Positions 8,213 to 16,055 are shown, counted from the stretch's first letter. The stretch: 42,971 nt of DNA from Streptomyces himalayensis subsp. himalayensis (GCF_013778455.1 NZ_JACEHE010000050.1:1-42971), one strand, 5' to 3'. Notes: generated by a model from the sequence alone, not told the origin. Program-made: numbers and translations.

Positions 8213-8623
8213 TTAGCTGCGCGAGATCGGCGGACGCCGCACGACGCCGCGCACGATGGCCGCACCGAACGTTCCGCCAGTCGTCGCACCAGATGTGGTC
8301 ACGGACGCGCGCAAGTAGCGCTTCGAGCCCTGATATCCGAGCTCATAGATCTTGTCGTCGTCGGTGCTGGTGATCGTGGGTGCCGAGCCCTGCAGGTCGG
8401 CGGCAGCAACCGTGGCCCACGCCGAGTTGTCGTCCGACTCCTGCAGGATGACCGCGTGCGACCCGTCGGTGATCGTCCCGGAATGGACGATGAGCATCGC
8501 CGAGCGGGACGCGTCCTTGTTCTCGTTCAGGTCGACGCTCGTGCCGTTGATCGTTCCGTTCGTGCGCAGCGCGATCGTCAGCGTCGCCTTCGCACGCGCG
8601 TTGTTGTACAGACTCAGCCGCAT
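8213..8623 (-). CDS. Capsid-adjacent beta-rich protein (possible decoration protein)
   Basis: 136 aa, beta-strand rich: LTIALRTNGTINGTSVDLNE, SAMLIVHSGTITDGSHAVIL, then DDDKIYELGYQGSKRYLRAS. It is the first gene after the major capsid gene, separated from it by a strong hairpin. Such 'SAMLIVHSGT..DG.H...LQES.D' proteins occur beside capsid genes in actinophages; a head-decoration or head-fibre role is plausible but not shown. The stop is 10 nt before the ribosome site region of the next gene. Confidence 0.65.
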   Translation of the reverse strand: MRLSLYNNARAKATLTIALRTNGTINGTSVDLNENKDASRSAMLIVHSGTITDGSHAVILQESDDNSAWATVAAADLQGSAPTITSTDDDKIYELGYQGSKRYLRASVTTSGATTGGTFGAAIVRGVVRRPPISRS

Positions 8624-8647
8624 GGGTCCTCTCTCCCTCGGGCATAC

Positions 8648-8681
8648 GGAAGGCCCGGACCGTCAGCAGTCCGGGCCTTCC
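8648..8681 (-). terminator. Strong hairpin between capsid gene and downstream head genes
   Basis: A perfect 13-bp stem (GGAAGGCCCGGAC / GTCCGGGCCTTCC) with an 8-nt loop, no U-tract. It starts about 20 nt after the capsid stop, in the reading direction of the late operon. It can act as a partial terminator or as a 3' stabiliser of the capsid transcript. Confidence 0.7.
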
Positions 8682-8700
8682 GTCACGGAGTAGGCGACGT

Positions 8701-10173
8701 TCAGGTCACGTTGAGCATGCGGAGAGCGCCGTCGTTCACCGAGTCGGCCCCGACGCGGTAGTACGCGTACCAGCCGCGCTGACCGGTCGGGCGCCGGTTG
8801 GCGCCCACCAGGTGGGGGATGAACTCGACCGTCATGCCAACACGATCCGCGATCACGTAGGACTGGAAGTCGCCGTACACGGCCAGGTAGTTGTCCTGGG
8901 TGGCGTTGACGACGCCATCCATGTCTTCGGACTCCAGGGCCGGGCGGCCGAGGAGCTGCGGCGGGACGTCAGCGCCGATGCGCTCCCACATCTGGGCGCC
9001 GCCAGCGGTGTCGAACTGGCGGACCAGGTTGTAGACCGCCCGGTTGGCGAGCCAGGTCGCGTTGCCGCGGTAGCGGGCCGGCAGGGCGTTGTCGACCTTG
9101 TAGATGTCCGCCGCGGCGAACACGTCCGTCGTGGTGGAGGTGACGACCGAGCTGGTGCCGGTGAGGGCGGTGACGATGCCCGTCGGCTGCCCGGATCCGG
9201 TGCCCGTGGCGAACGCCGCCGCCTCGAGGGTGTCCCGGCCGAACGCGAGGAGCCGCGCGACTTCCTGGGTGACGTTGGCCTCGTCCTCCAGGGCCTCGAT
9301 GGAGATCGGCACGAACCCGGCGGCCTTGTGGACCGGCACGGTCGGCTGCGCGAACGTCGTCGAGTCGTCCGAGACTTCGGCGGCTTCCGCGTCCCACGAC
9401 CAGGAGACCGCACCGGAGGAGACGCCGTTCCACACGTCGCCGGTCGCGACAACGCTGCGGGCGACCTGACGGATCTGGTTGCGGGAGCCGTTCGCCGTGA
9501 TGATGACCGTCGGGTCCAACTGGAACGGGACCAGGTAGCCACCAGCGCTGTCGGTGAGGGACATGGCCCGCTCGAGGGCGCGCTGCTCCTCCGGCGAGAT
9601 CATGTGGCCGCGGCCGGCCGCCACCTTCGACCAGGCCCGCAGGTACTCGGGGCTGGACGCCGCGAGGACCAGCTTGGAGATGCGCGACTCGCTGTCGTCG
9701 AACTGTTCGATGATGCCGGTCGCGGCCGAGCGGACAGCGTCGTTGGCGCCGCCCATCTTCTCGATGGCCGACTTGGCACGGGCCTTGAGTTCCTGCGCGA
9801 CCGCTTCCTTCGACTTGCCGAACGTGCGCACCTCGGACAGGTCCCACGGGTTGCGGAACCGGCAGTCCTCGACGCTGTCGGGGTGGAGGACCGGGTCAAG
9901 GTCGTATCCGTCGCGGGACGACGTCGGCGTGCCGCCCTCGATCTTCACGGCGGACGGGCGGCGCTCGGTCGCCTTGGCCGCCGACCGCACCCGCTCCAGA
10001 GCGGACTTCCGCTCCAGCTGACGGCGATGCGTGTCGACGTCGGCGAACTCGCGGGTGAGCTCGTCAAACGACTGCTCATCCTCCGCGGTGAGGTCGTCCT
10101 TCTCGCCGAGCCGCTCGAGCTCGGCCTGAATGTCCTTGAGGCGGATCACCGCCTGGGAGTGGCTGAGTTCCAT
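8701..10173 (-). CDS. Major capsid protein, HK97 fold, with N-terminal delta/scaffold domain
   Basis: 490 aa. Residues ~1-100 are a charged coiled coil (LKDIQAELERLGEKDDLTAE...), the delta domain that serves as internal scaffold and is removed by the protease encoded upstream. The mature part shows SLTDSAGGYLVPFQLDPTVI, then WSWDAEAAEVSDD, FVPISIEALEDE, AFATGTGSGQPTGI and a C-terminal YRVGADSVNDGALRMLNVT, all typical of HK97-family capsid proteins of actinophages. The ATG overlaps the protease stop (TGATG). A strong hairpin follows the stop, suggesting that its mRNA level is set separately from downstream genes. Confidence 0.93.
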   Translation of the reverse strand: MELSHSQAVIRLKDIQAELERLGEKDDLTAEDEQSFDELTREFADVDTHRRQLERKSALERVRSAAKATERRPSAVKIEGGTPTSSRDGYDLDPVLHPDSVEDCRFRNPWDLSEVRTFGKSKEAVAQELKARAKSAIEKMGGANDAVRSAATGIIEQFDDSESRISKLVLAASSPEYLRAWSKVAAGRGHMISPEEQRALERAMSLTDSAGGYLVPFQLDPTVIITANGSRNQIRQVARSVVATGDVWNGVSSGAVSWSWDAEAAEVSDDSTTFAQPTVPVHKAAGFVPISIEALEDEANVTQEVARLLAFGRDTLEAAAFATGTGSGQPTGIVTALTGTSSVVTSTTTDVFAAADIYKVDNALPARYRGNATWLANRAVYNLVRQFDTAGGAQMWERIGADVPPQLLGRPALESEDMDGVVNATQDNYLAVYGDFQSYVIADRVGMTVEFIPHLVGANRRPTGQRGWYAYYRVGADSVNDGALRMLNVT

Positions 10174-11138
10174 CAGTCCTTGTCCTTCACGATGGGCGCC
10201 AGGCGGGTCTTCATGAGCGCCGCGATCTCGCGGATATCGCCCCTGAGCCGCTCTGAGCTGGGGTTTTCTGGTGTGGACGGGTGCCCATCGAAGGGCGGCG
10301 CGTCGGTGGTGCTGGGGGCTGGCGGGTGCTCTCGTTCGAGCGGCGCGCCATCGGTGGTGGTCTCTGCGGCCGGGTGCCCGGTGGGCGGCGCGGCTTGGCT
10401 GGCGGAATCACGGCTGAACAGGAGAGCCGCCGCAACCTCGCGGCGCAGCTCTGGGTCCTCGGGCACCTGCGGCAGTGAGGCCGCGTCCCTTGCGAGGGAC
10501 TGACGGATCTGCCGCGTCATGTCATCGGAGCGAACCAGCTCCGCGGCCATGCCGCGGCTACGGACACTGACCGACGTCCCCGCGTAGGCCGGGAAGACAA
10601 CAGGACCGAGCTCGCGGCACTTCAGCTCGATCAACTCGCGCCGCAGCGGGCCGCGATCGCCCGGGTACCAGAGAAGATCCATGAGCTCTTCTGGCTTCAC
10701 CAGCTTCCCGGTTTGGTCGCGCCACTCGTCGCGGACGACCTCGAACCGGAACGACATGCCGGTCACGGTCTGCTGAGCGATCGCCTCCCGGACCGGCTCG
10801 ATTAGCCAGTTCTCAGAGAGGCGCGCCTCGACATAGAGGCCGTCGTCGTCCTCCCGGAGGTCTTCGATGGAACCGATAGGGATGGACCCAATCAGCGGGT
10901 GATGCCCGTGGTCGAACTGCATGACGGGCTTTGACTCGCGGATCGTCTTGCGGAAGGCGCCCTTGCGGATCGTCTCCGTGAAGGTTCCCTCCCACGAGTC
11001 GATCTCGGTGTCCTGGCCGAAGACGGCGGCATAGCCGGACAAGGTCCGGCCATCGCTCTCACCGGCCTCGTCGGCTCGCTGAAACTGAAACGGCGCGGAC
11101 CTCTCCAGGTCGCGCGCCGCAGGATGCAGGGTGCCCAT
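10173..11138 (-). CDS. HK97-family prohead protease (peptidase U35)
   Basis: 321 aa. Conserved blocks: LSGYAAVFGQDTEIDSW, ETIRKGAFRKTI, then FDHGHHPLIGS with His77 as probable catalytic His, and TVTGMSFRFEVV with Ser129 as probable nucleophile; later VVFPAYAGTSVSVRS. This is the standard layout of the serine protease that cleaves capsid delta domains during maturation. The C-terminal ~100 residues are a Pro/Ser/Thr-rich low-complexity extension. Start and stop overlap the neighbours in TGATG form (portal stop before, capsid start after), giving a coupled portal-protease-capsid cassette. Confidence 0.92.
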   Translation of the reverse strand: MGTLHPAARDLERSAPFQFQRADEAGESDGRTLSGYAAVFGQDTEIDSWEGTFTETIRKGAFRKTIRESKPVMQFDHGHHPLIGSIPIGSIEDLREDDDGLYVEARLSENWLIEPVREAIAQQTVTGMSFRFEVVRDEWRDQTGKLVKPEELMDLLWYPGDRGPLRRELIELKCRELGPVVFPAYAGTSVSVRSRGMAAELVRSDDMTRQIRQSLARDAASLPQVPEDPELRREVAAALLFSRDSASQAAPPTGHPAAETTTDGAPLEREHPPAPSTTDAPPFDGHPSTPENPSSERLRGDIREIAALMKTRLAPIVKDKD

Positions 11139-12496
11139 CAGGTCCCCTCCTCGGTAGGTGTCTGCGGGACCGGGGCTGCCGTCGTCCCAGGCGGCTGTAG
11201 CTGCACGGAGAACAAGCCGAGGTGCTCGAGCAGCGAGTAGTCCTCGGCCTCAACGGCAGCCACGACGCTCTTCGGCGTGTATCCGGCGTCCGTGAGGGAC
11301 CGGATGGTCTGTGCTTGCCGGAACTGGATCTCCGCGGCGTCCTTGCGGTCCTCCCGCAGGAACGGCACGTCACGGGAGTCGTACCAGAGCCGGAGCCCGT
11401 TCGATCCGCCACCAGCCGGCTTGAGCAGCCGTGAGAAGGAACCAGCAACCTGCTGCCACAGCGGATGGATCGTGCCGTCCGCGAACCGGCGCCGTGCCTG
11501 GCTGTAGTTGGAGTACGTCGCAGCCTGCAGGCCCTCCGACAAGCCCACGATGACCGGAGGCACCCCGGCCGCTGCCGCGATGCGGGTTTCGCCCGCCGCC
11601 TGCACGCTGGTGAAGTCCAGCTGCTGGAAGTCCTTGCCGACCACCGTGACGTCTGCGCCGCCGCCCAGGTACATGGTCTTGTAGGCGTTCTCCACGCCCC
11701 GATGCGAGCTGTCCATCTTGGCGACGAACTTCTCGAACGCCTCAGGCGCGACCTCCCGCGCCAGACGGACGACCATGTTCGGTGTCGCAGCGTTCTCGAA
11801 GAACCGCTGCTTGTGTGTCGTCATCAGGTTGTCGTTACTGGTCTCGCGGATGATCGGAGTCATCCACGACATGCCCCGGTACGTCGCCAGCGGGTCCGGG
11901 GTCGGCGCGAAGTGCGCCACCTCCTCCGGCAGGAACGGCACCGGCTCCGCACCCGCACCAGGACCCCCCTCCTGGTACAGGTAGCCGATGCGCCGCCATC
12001 CGAGCGTCCCGCCGCGGGTCCGGCGCGGCTCCAGCACGATCTGCACCCAGTCCGGGCGCATCCGCACCAGCTCGTCACCCTCACGGGCCCAGTACGAGTT
12101 CCCAGCCAGGTCAGCATCCTGAATGACCCGCGACAACAGGTCCTGAGTCGTCCCACCCACCCACGGCTCCTCAAGAAGCCGCAGATCAGCCGTGCCGAAC
12201 ATCTCCGACGGGCGGCCATTGTTCAGCCGCTGCCATTGGAAACGAGTCGCGGAGAACACCATCTGCCGCACCGACAGGCACGAAAACAGCACGCCATTCG
12301 TGACCGCCCGCGTCGCGAACCCGGTGAAGTCATTCGGGACACTCTCCGCGGCCTGACCGGGCATCGTCTGCTGCATGCCGGTCGGGTAGTACGTCGCACC
12401 GCCGAACTGGAAGCTGTTGACGTAGTCCTCGAGCGTCGCGATGTGCCGCTCCTCGGCCGATGGGCGCCCGCGCCGAGACCGCCACAGGCTCGTCAC
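11138..12496 (-). CDS. Portal protein (HK97-type)
   Basis: 452 aa. Recognisable blocks: NGVLFSCLSVRQMVFSATRFQW near residue 70-90, LLEEPWVGGTTQDLLSRVIQDADLAGNSYW, then VAHFAPTPDPLATYRGMSWM and a helix with RFFENAATPNMVV, GVPPVIVGLSEGLQAATYSN and RRRFADGTIHPLW. These match the Phage_portal family. It forms the dodecameric ring for DNA entry at the capsid vertex. The ATG overlaps the stop of the small membrane protein gene in ATGA form. The C-terminal ~20 residues are Pro/Thr-rich. Confidence 0.93.
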   Translation of the reverse strand: MTSLWRSRRGRPSAEERHIATLEDYVNSFQFGGATYYPTGMQQTMPGQAAESVPNDFTGFATRAVTNGVLFSCLSVRQMVFSATRFQWQRLNNGRPSEMFGTADLRLLEEPWVGGTTQDLLSRVIQDADLAGNSYWAREGDELVRMRPDWVQIVLEPRRTRGGTLGWRRIGYLYQEGGPGAGAEPVPFLPEEVAHFAPTPDPLATYRGMSWMTPIIRETSNDNLMTTHKQRFFENAATPNMVVRLAREVAPEAFEKFVAKMDSSHRGVENAYKTMYLGGGADVTVVGKDFQQLDFTSVQAAGETRIAAAAGVPPVIVGLSEGLQAATYSNYSQARRRFADGTIHPLWQQVAGSFSRLLKPAGGGSNGLRLWYDSRDVPFLREDRKDAAEIQFRQAQTIRSLTDAGYTPKSVVAAVEAEDYSLLEHLGLFSVQLQPPGTTAAPVPQTPTEEGT

Positions 12497-12675
12497 GGGC
12501 GCCCCCTCCCGCCACCCCTAGCAGGGTCCACATCGGCCAGCAGCAGGCAGTACGCCACCAGCAGCACGCCGCCAGTCATGAGGCCCGCCGCGACGTCGCA
12601 AGCAAGCCACACCCCGGACGTGAAGAGGCCTCCGCCAACCAGGACACCCGCCCGTGCCCACGCGGCACGGTTCAC
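12493..12675 (-). CDS. Small two-helix membrane protein between TerL and portal
   Basis: 60 aa from a GTG at 12675 that overlaps the TerL stop (GTGA); its own stop overlaps the portal ATG (ATGA). Sequence: a short basic start (NRAAWAR), hydrophobic segment VLVGGGLFTSGVWLACDVAA, turn, second segment GLMTGGVLLVAYCLLLAD, and a basic Gly/Arg tail. Two transmembrane helices are likely. Tight coupling on both sides argues that it is a real gene. Role unknown; a holin is unlikely this far from lysis genes, but membrane-linked packaging or an exclusion function cannot be excluded. Confidence 0.7.
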   Translation of the reverse strand: MNRAAWARAGVLVGGGLFTSGVWLACDVAAGLMTGGVLLVAYCLLLADVDPARGGGRGRP

Positions 12676-14183
12676 CTGAAAGCGACCCACGGCTCCACCT
12701 CCTCCTCCTCGTCGACCTCCGCGCCGAGGCCCCACTTGGCGAGCGTCACCGCCACCAGCGGGCTGATATCGACGCTGACGATGCGGCGCGCCCACGCCCA
12801 GGCGTCGCCCAGCGGGCGTTTCTGTGCGCCGGCGAGGGCGGATGCCAACGGCGCCTGGTCCAGGTGCGACATGGTCTGCTCGGTCACGGCGTCGTAGAAC
12901 TGTCCGCACGCTGCGGCGACTTCACGCGCCTTCGGCGAGACGATCTCCACGCCGAGCCGCTCGGCGAGATCCGGGATCAGCGACCCAGCAGGCCCGCCCG
13001 CGTCAACGACCCAGCAGCGCGGCTTCCACTTCTTGTGCAGCTCTTCCGCGCGGTCCAGGATCCAGCCCGTGCCCGGCCGGTGATCGACGACCTCCACGTG
13101 CGTGCCGCCCCGCCACTCGCCTGCAACGCAGATAGCCGCGTGCGACCGCTCCGGCGTCATGTCGATCGAGAACGCCACCGGGTCGCCCGGCGCCGACTCG
13201 GCAGCCGCCAGCGCCCGCCACGCGTCCTCACCGATGACCTGCCACGTGTCCGCAGTGTCCGACGGGTAGACGCCCACGCCGAGGCGCTCACGCTCGAAGA
13301 TGCCGCCGCTCCCAAGGGAGGCCCGCTCATTGCGGATGTGCTCCCGACTGATCCGGATACCGAGCGCCGGGTTCGCCCTCGCCCACGCCGCCGGATCGTC
13401 CGCGTCATCGTGCTCCGTGCAGGCGGACCCGCACTCGGACACGTGGGCGTCCACCGACCACTCGAAGTACGCGAGCGACGGATCCGGCTCACCAGACTCC
13501 ACCGCAGCCTCAGCGCGCCGACGTAGGCGGCCGAGCTGCACCGACGGAGAGCCGATCCCGGCCGAACCGAGATACCAGATCTGAGGATTCGGTACTGCGG
13601 CCATCGTCGGCATGAGCGCGCCCATCGCGTCATCACCGAGGATCATCGCCTCGTCCAAGATGTTGCAGTCCCCGGTGAAACCACGGCCCGAGCCTCCCGA
13701 GCGGGCCAGGAACCGCAGCACCTGGCCAGTGACAAGCTCGATCGCCTCTTCGCCCGTCGTCTTCCGCACCCGCAGCACACGCTTCCGCAGATCAGGGCAA
13801 CCCATGACCAGCTGCTCGATACGACGGAACGCCACGATCGATGTTTTGAACTCGTGAGCGCTGTGCAGGATCAGCTTCTCGCCCAGCAGGAACAGGCCTG
13901 CCAGCTCGCGGGCCTCGATGATCCCGCCCTTGCCGTTTTGCCGCGGCACGTTGACGGCGACTTCGAACGCCGACCAGTTGCCGTCTTCCCGCTCGCGGAG
14001 GCCGACGTCGAGGATGTGCTGCTGCCAGGGGTCCAGCTGCAGCCCAGCAAGCGCCGCGAGCTCGACTGCCTCCTGCCCCGACGACGACAGGAAGCCGACC
14101 GGAGCAGTGAAGAGCCGAGGCGTCTGTACGCCCCGCAGCTCAGGCCCCGCGGCGGCGGGCCTCTCGCTTACGAGTGAGCTCAT
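12672..14183 (-). CDS. terL: Terminase large subunit
   Basis: 503 aa. ATPase: Q-motif-like DPWQQHILDVGL, Walker A-like NVPRQNGKGG (about residues 78-87), Walker B ILDEAM (~175-180), and YLGSAG coupling motif. Nuclease domain: AFSIDMTPERSHAAICV and CWVVDAGGPAGSLIPDL supply the acidic residues of the RNase H-like fold. It packages and cuts concatemeric DNA. The ATG at 14183 is preferred: an in-frame ATG at 14192 is too close to the GGAGGGGG site. The gene overlaps the TerS 3' end by about 44 bp and ends in a GTGA overlap with the next gene. Confidence 0.93.
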   Translation of the reverse strand: MSSLVSERPAAAGPELRGVQTPRLFTAPVGFLSSSGQEAVELAALAGLQLDPWQQHILDVGLREREDGNWSAFEVAVNVPRQNGKGGIIEARELAGLFLLGEKLILHSAHEFKTSIVAFRRIEQLVMGCPDLRKRVLRVRKTTGEEAIELVTGQVLRFLARSGGSGRGFTGDCNILDEAMILGDDAMGALMPTMAAVPNPQIWYLGSAGIGSPSVQLGRLRRRAEAAVESGEPDPSLAYFEWSVDAHVSECGSACTEHDDADDPAAWARANPALGIRISREHIRNERASLGSGGIFERERLGVGVYPSDTADTWQVIGEDAWRALAAAESAPGDPVAFSIDMTPERSHAAICVAGEWRGGTHVEVVDHRPGTGWILDRAEELHKKWKPRCWVVDAGGPAGSLIPDLAERLGVEIVSPKAREVAAACGQFYDAVTEQTMSHLDQAPLASALAGAQKRPLGDAWAWARRIVSVDISPLVAVTLAKWGLGAEVDEEEEVEPWVAFR

Positions 14184-14394
14184 CGAGCGCATCCCCCTCC
14201 TCGCCGACCGGAGCGAGCTTGCGCAGGTCGGCCATGATCGGGCGGAGCTTGTCGGCGACGACGGCCTTGGCGGTCGGAGCATCTGACGCGTCGATCGCCT
14301 TGGCGAGGTCGAGCGCGACGGCAGCCATCCCGGGCGATGTCTCGTCCGCGTGAAGATCATCCAGCTCGGCGGCGATCTTGTCGGCGACGCTCAT
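14140..14394 (-). CDS. terS: Terminase small subunit-like protein
   Basis: 84 aa, almost entirely helical and acidic: VADKIAAELDDLHADE, MAAVALDLAKAIDASDAPTA, KLRPIMADLRKLAP, then a basic tail (RKREARRRGA). It lies directly upstream of and overlaps the large terminase gene, the standard place for the DNA-recognition subunit. Short helical TerS-like proteins of this kind are common in Streptomyces siphophages. The start could be the GTG at 14400; the ATG at 14394 is chosen, with GGGGGTG upstream. Confidence 0.7.
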   Translation of the reverse strand: MSVADKIAAELDDLHADETSPGMAAVALDLAKAIDASDAPTAKAVVADKLRPIMADLRKLAPVGEEGDALDELTRKREARRRGA

Positions 14395-14400
14395 GATCAC

Positions 14401-14574
14401 CCCCGGCTGTGACGGAGCGTCACATCACGCAGAGTGACAGCCGCTAAATCGCTAGCCTGCGCTTCGACGGATTAGGCCTTTCAAAATCGCCACGCAAAAA
14501 ATCGGGCGAGAAGGGCGGTTGGGTCGCTCGCTTCTCGAAATTCACGATGGGTCGAGGCCCCCCTCCCACCGTGA
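14401..14574. other. Non-coding packaging-region candidate (cos/cosB-like)
   Basis: 174 bp without a convincing gene, between the terminase genes and a P-loop/HNH pair. It holds a 7-bp-arm dyad TGTGACG-GAG-CGTCACA at 14408-14424, a further half-site GTGACAG at 14434-14440, and a locally AT-richer stretch around 14470-14505. HNH-terminase phages usually have their cohesive-end site here. Function is inferred from position only; the cut site cannot be read from sequence. Confidence 0.4.
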
Positions 14575-15012
14575 TCACCAACGTCGCGAAGCCTGCGGCA
14601 TCGCCGTCCGTGACTGCCCGCGGCGGGCGTTGTACCACCGCGACGCGACCCGCTCCATCCCTGGCTGCCGCATGGCCCTGATGCGTGCCATGACGATGTC
14701 GCGGCCTGGGTCGACGGTCACGATGCGCGCCTTCAGCCGCTTGTACTTCGCGAGCGCTTTCGCGCTTGGCTGCGTATGGATCACGTACACATCGGTGGTA
14801 TCGAGGTGCTGATAAGCCTCATCGAGGGCGGCGAACCGGGCTCGGTGCACAACCTTGGTCAGCACCTCACTGTGCGCGTGGTGGTCGGCGCCTGGTCCGG
14901 CCATGGCCAACGCCATGAGGTCAAGGTCGATGACGATGTCCTCAGGCTTGGCGTGCGCCCTGATCCAACTGGACTTCCCCGCCGCGGGCGGGCCGGTCAC
15001 AACGAATAGCAC
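14575..15012 (-). CDS. P-loop AAA-type kinase/ATPase
   Basis: 145 aa. Starts MLFVVTGPPAAGKSSWI, a clear Walker A (GPPAAGKS, residues ~7-14) at the extreme N-terminus. IVIDLDLMAL follows, then YVIHTQPSAKALAKYKRL and VTVDPGRDIVMARIRAM; the D-L-D and R-x3-R features resemble the zeta-toxin/polynucleotide kinase branch of P-loop kinases. It sits 6 bp after the HNH gene on the same strand, a pairing common in Streptomyces phages. The substrate is unknown; end-processing of DNA during packaging is one possibility. The C-terminal ~15 residues are Arg/Ser-rich. Confidence 0.75.
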   Translation of the reverse strand: MLFVVTGPPAAGKSSWIRAHAKPEDIVIDLDLMALAMAGPGADHHAHSEVLTKVVHRARFAALDEAYQHLDTTDVYVIHTQPSAKALAKYKRLKARIVTVDPGRDIVMARIRAMRQPGMERVASRWYNARRGQSRTAMPQASRRW

Positions 15013-15018
15013 CCCGCG

Positions 15019-15315
15019 TCACCACCTGCGCGAGGCCCGCTGTGGCGCTCTGAGCGCCGTCCGATTCCCGCGCGCGCTGTTGCACCTGCGGTGCGCTGAG
15101 CGGGCGTTGGCGGGGTCGAGGAGGTCACCGCCGTGGCTGAGTGGTACGAGGTGGTCGAGGGTGAAGGCGAGCGGGTGGCGGCGGCCGTCGACGTTCGTGG
15201 GGATGTTGTGGCCGCAGATCCAGCAGGGGTGGCCCATGGCTTTCACTGCGGCGACGAGCCTGCGGTAGGGGCGCCCGTTGCGCGGGTTGCCGGCCACGGA
15301 CGCCACCTCCCTCAC
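15019..15315 (-). CDS. HNH endonuclease
   Basis: 98 aa. Zinc knuckle CWICGH, then FTLDHLVPLSHGGD (His-Asp and the second part of the HNH core), then N-A-R-x-x-HRRCNSARG. The pattern C-x2-C ... DH ... N ... H-x3-C is complete. Such small HNH nucleases next to terminase genes are needed for cos cleavage and packaging in HK97-like phages (HK97 gp74). The GTG start at 15315 overlaps the lipoprotein stop (GTGA), so it is probably translated by coupling from the lipoprotein gene. Confidence 0.9.
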   Translation of the reverse strand: MREVASVAGNPRNGRPYRRLVAAVKAMGHPCWICGHNIPTNVDGRRHPLAFTLDHLVPLSHGGDLLDPANARSAHRRCNSARGNRTALRAPQRASRRW

Positions 15316-15671
15316 GGCGTCTCTTCGAGCTCCTTCTCCAGCTCGTCGAGTTCCTTCTCGAGGTCTTCGAGGTCTTGCTCCAGCTCCTCGGTGCTCGGCG
15401 TCGAGACACTGTCGCTGGGCTCGGTGAGGTCGCTGGTTGCGTCCTTCAGCTGATCCTCGACGATCTCGCCCACGTAACGCTCAAGGGTCTTATTGTCGAC
15501 GCCCTCGCACTCGGAAGGCCGCTTGCCCTCGATGTCCTTCTCGACTGCGTCCTTGAACTGCTTCTCCATCGCGGCCTTGCAAGCTGCCGGGTTGGCTTCG
15601 GCCTCGCTGCTGCAGGCGGTGAGCGGAGCGAGGAGCAGGGCCGCGGCTATGGCGACGGTACGGATGCGCAT
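15312..15671 (-). CDS. Secreted lipoprotein with coiled-coil tail
   Basis: 119 aa. Signal peptide: MRIRTV, then hydrophobic AIAAALLLAP, then lipobox LTAC with Cys20 as lipidation site. The mature part is acidic, has three further cysteines (about residues 31, 55 and the lipobox Cys excluded) and ends in a strongly heptad-like acidic coil (EELEQDLEDLEKELDELEKE). A good GGGGGG-rich ribosome site lies just before the ATG. It heads the packaging operon and its stop overlaps the HNH start. Phage lipoproteins are known as superinfection-exclusion factors (for example Ltp of TP-J34), which is a reasonable but untested idea here. Confidence 0.8.
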   Translation of the reverse strand: MRIRTVAIAAALLLAPLTACSSEAEANPAACKAAMEKQFKDAVEKDIEGKRPSECEGVDNKTLERYVGEIVEDQLKDATSDLTEPSDSVSTPSTEELEQDLEDLEKELDELEKELEETP

Positions 15672-15688
15672 GGTCCCCCCAGGACTGT

Positions 15689-15707
15689 TGATGCTGAGGG
15701 AGCATCA
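15689..15707. promoter_or_regulatory. Dyad upstream of the lipoprotein gene
   Basis: TGATGCT-GAGGG-AGCATCA, 7-bp perfect arms, about 20 bp upstream of the lipoprotein start codon. It may be an operator or a 5' leader hairpin controlling the first gene of the packaging operon. Confidence 0.45.
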
Positions 15708-15763
15708 TGCGGCGGAATGAGGCGCTGTGTAAGCCCTGTGGCCGCGTTGTGACGCACTTGGGG

Positions 15764-15802
15764 CCCGCCGCCCTCGTCGGGGGGATTGCCGAGGACGGCG
15801 GG
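15764..15802 (-). terminator. Terminator hairpin after the small HTH gene
   Basis: CCCGCCGcCCTCG pairs with CGAGGaCGGCGGG across a 13-nt loop, 12 of 13 positions pairing, directly behind the stop of the 15805-16032 gene. No U-tract, as usual for Streptomyces. Confidence 0.65.
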
Positions 15803-15804
15803 GG

Positions 15805-16032
15805 TCAGGCGGCCTTCGGTCGGCCGGGCTTCACCTGGGCGGCCTTCTCGACTGTGGGCAGGTGGTAGAGCGGCTGGCCGTTGCCAATCGGCATGGGCTC
15901 GATCTTGCCGCGGGATACCCAGACGCGGATCGTGCCGGGCTTGACTCCGGCAACACGTGCGGCTTCCCAGATGGTGCCGAGGTCGTCTCGGTCGTAGATC
16001 TCGCGAAGCCCTGGGTTGGGGAAGGTGGCCAT
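15805..16032 (-). CDS. Small HTH DNA-binding protein (MerR/excisionase-like)
   Basis: 75 aa. Central helix-turn-helix: TIWEAARVAGVKPGTIRVWVSRGKIEP, followed by PLYHLPTVEKAAQ and a basic end (KPGRPKAA). The 'A.vaGV...TIR.W..rG.i.p' pattern is that of the single-domain HTH proteins seen as phage regulators and excisionases. The ribosome site GGGGAGG lies 4 nt from the ATG. The gene stands alone between two hairpins, so it is likely a separately controlled regulator, possibly of the late operon that begins just downstream. A second excisionase-like HTH protein occurs at 39623-39919. Confidence 0.8.
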   Translation of the reverse strand: MATFPNPGLREIYDRDDLGTIWEAARVAGVKPGTIRVWVSRGKIEPMPIGNGQPLYHLPTVEKAAQVKPGRPKAA

Positions 16033-16055
16033 GGCGCCTCCCCGGTATACGCAGA

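Noticed and set aside
8812..10503. A 563-codon plus-strand frame opposite the capsid and protease genes (similarly 11465-12679)
   Set aside because: Shadow of strongly supported minus-strand genes; composition is typical of antisense GC-skewed codons.
12493..12675. Small membrane protein as holin
   Set aside because: No endolysin nearby and placement inside the packaging-head cassette; lysis genes are probably outside the left edge.
14444..14638. 64-codon minus-strand frame in the candidate cos region
   Set aside because: Starts inside the P-loop gene in another frame, no ribosome site, no recognisable protein features; the region fits non-coding DNA better.
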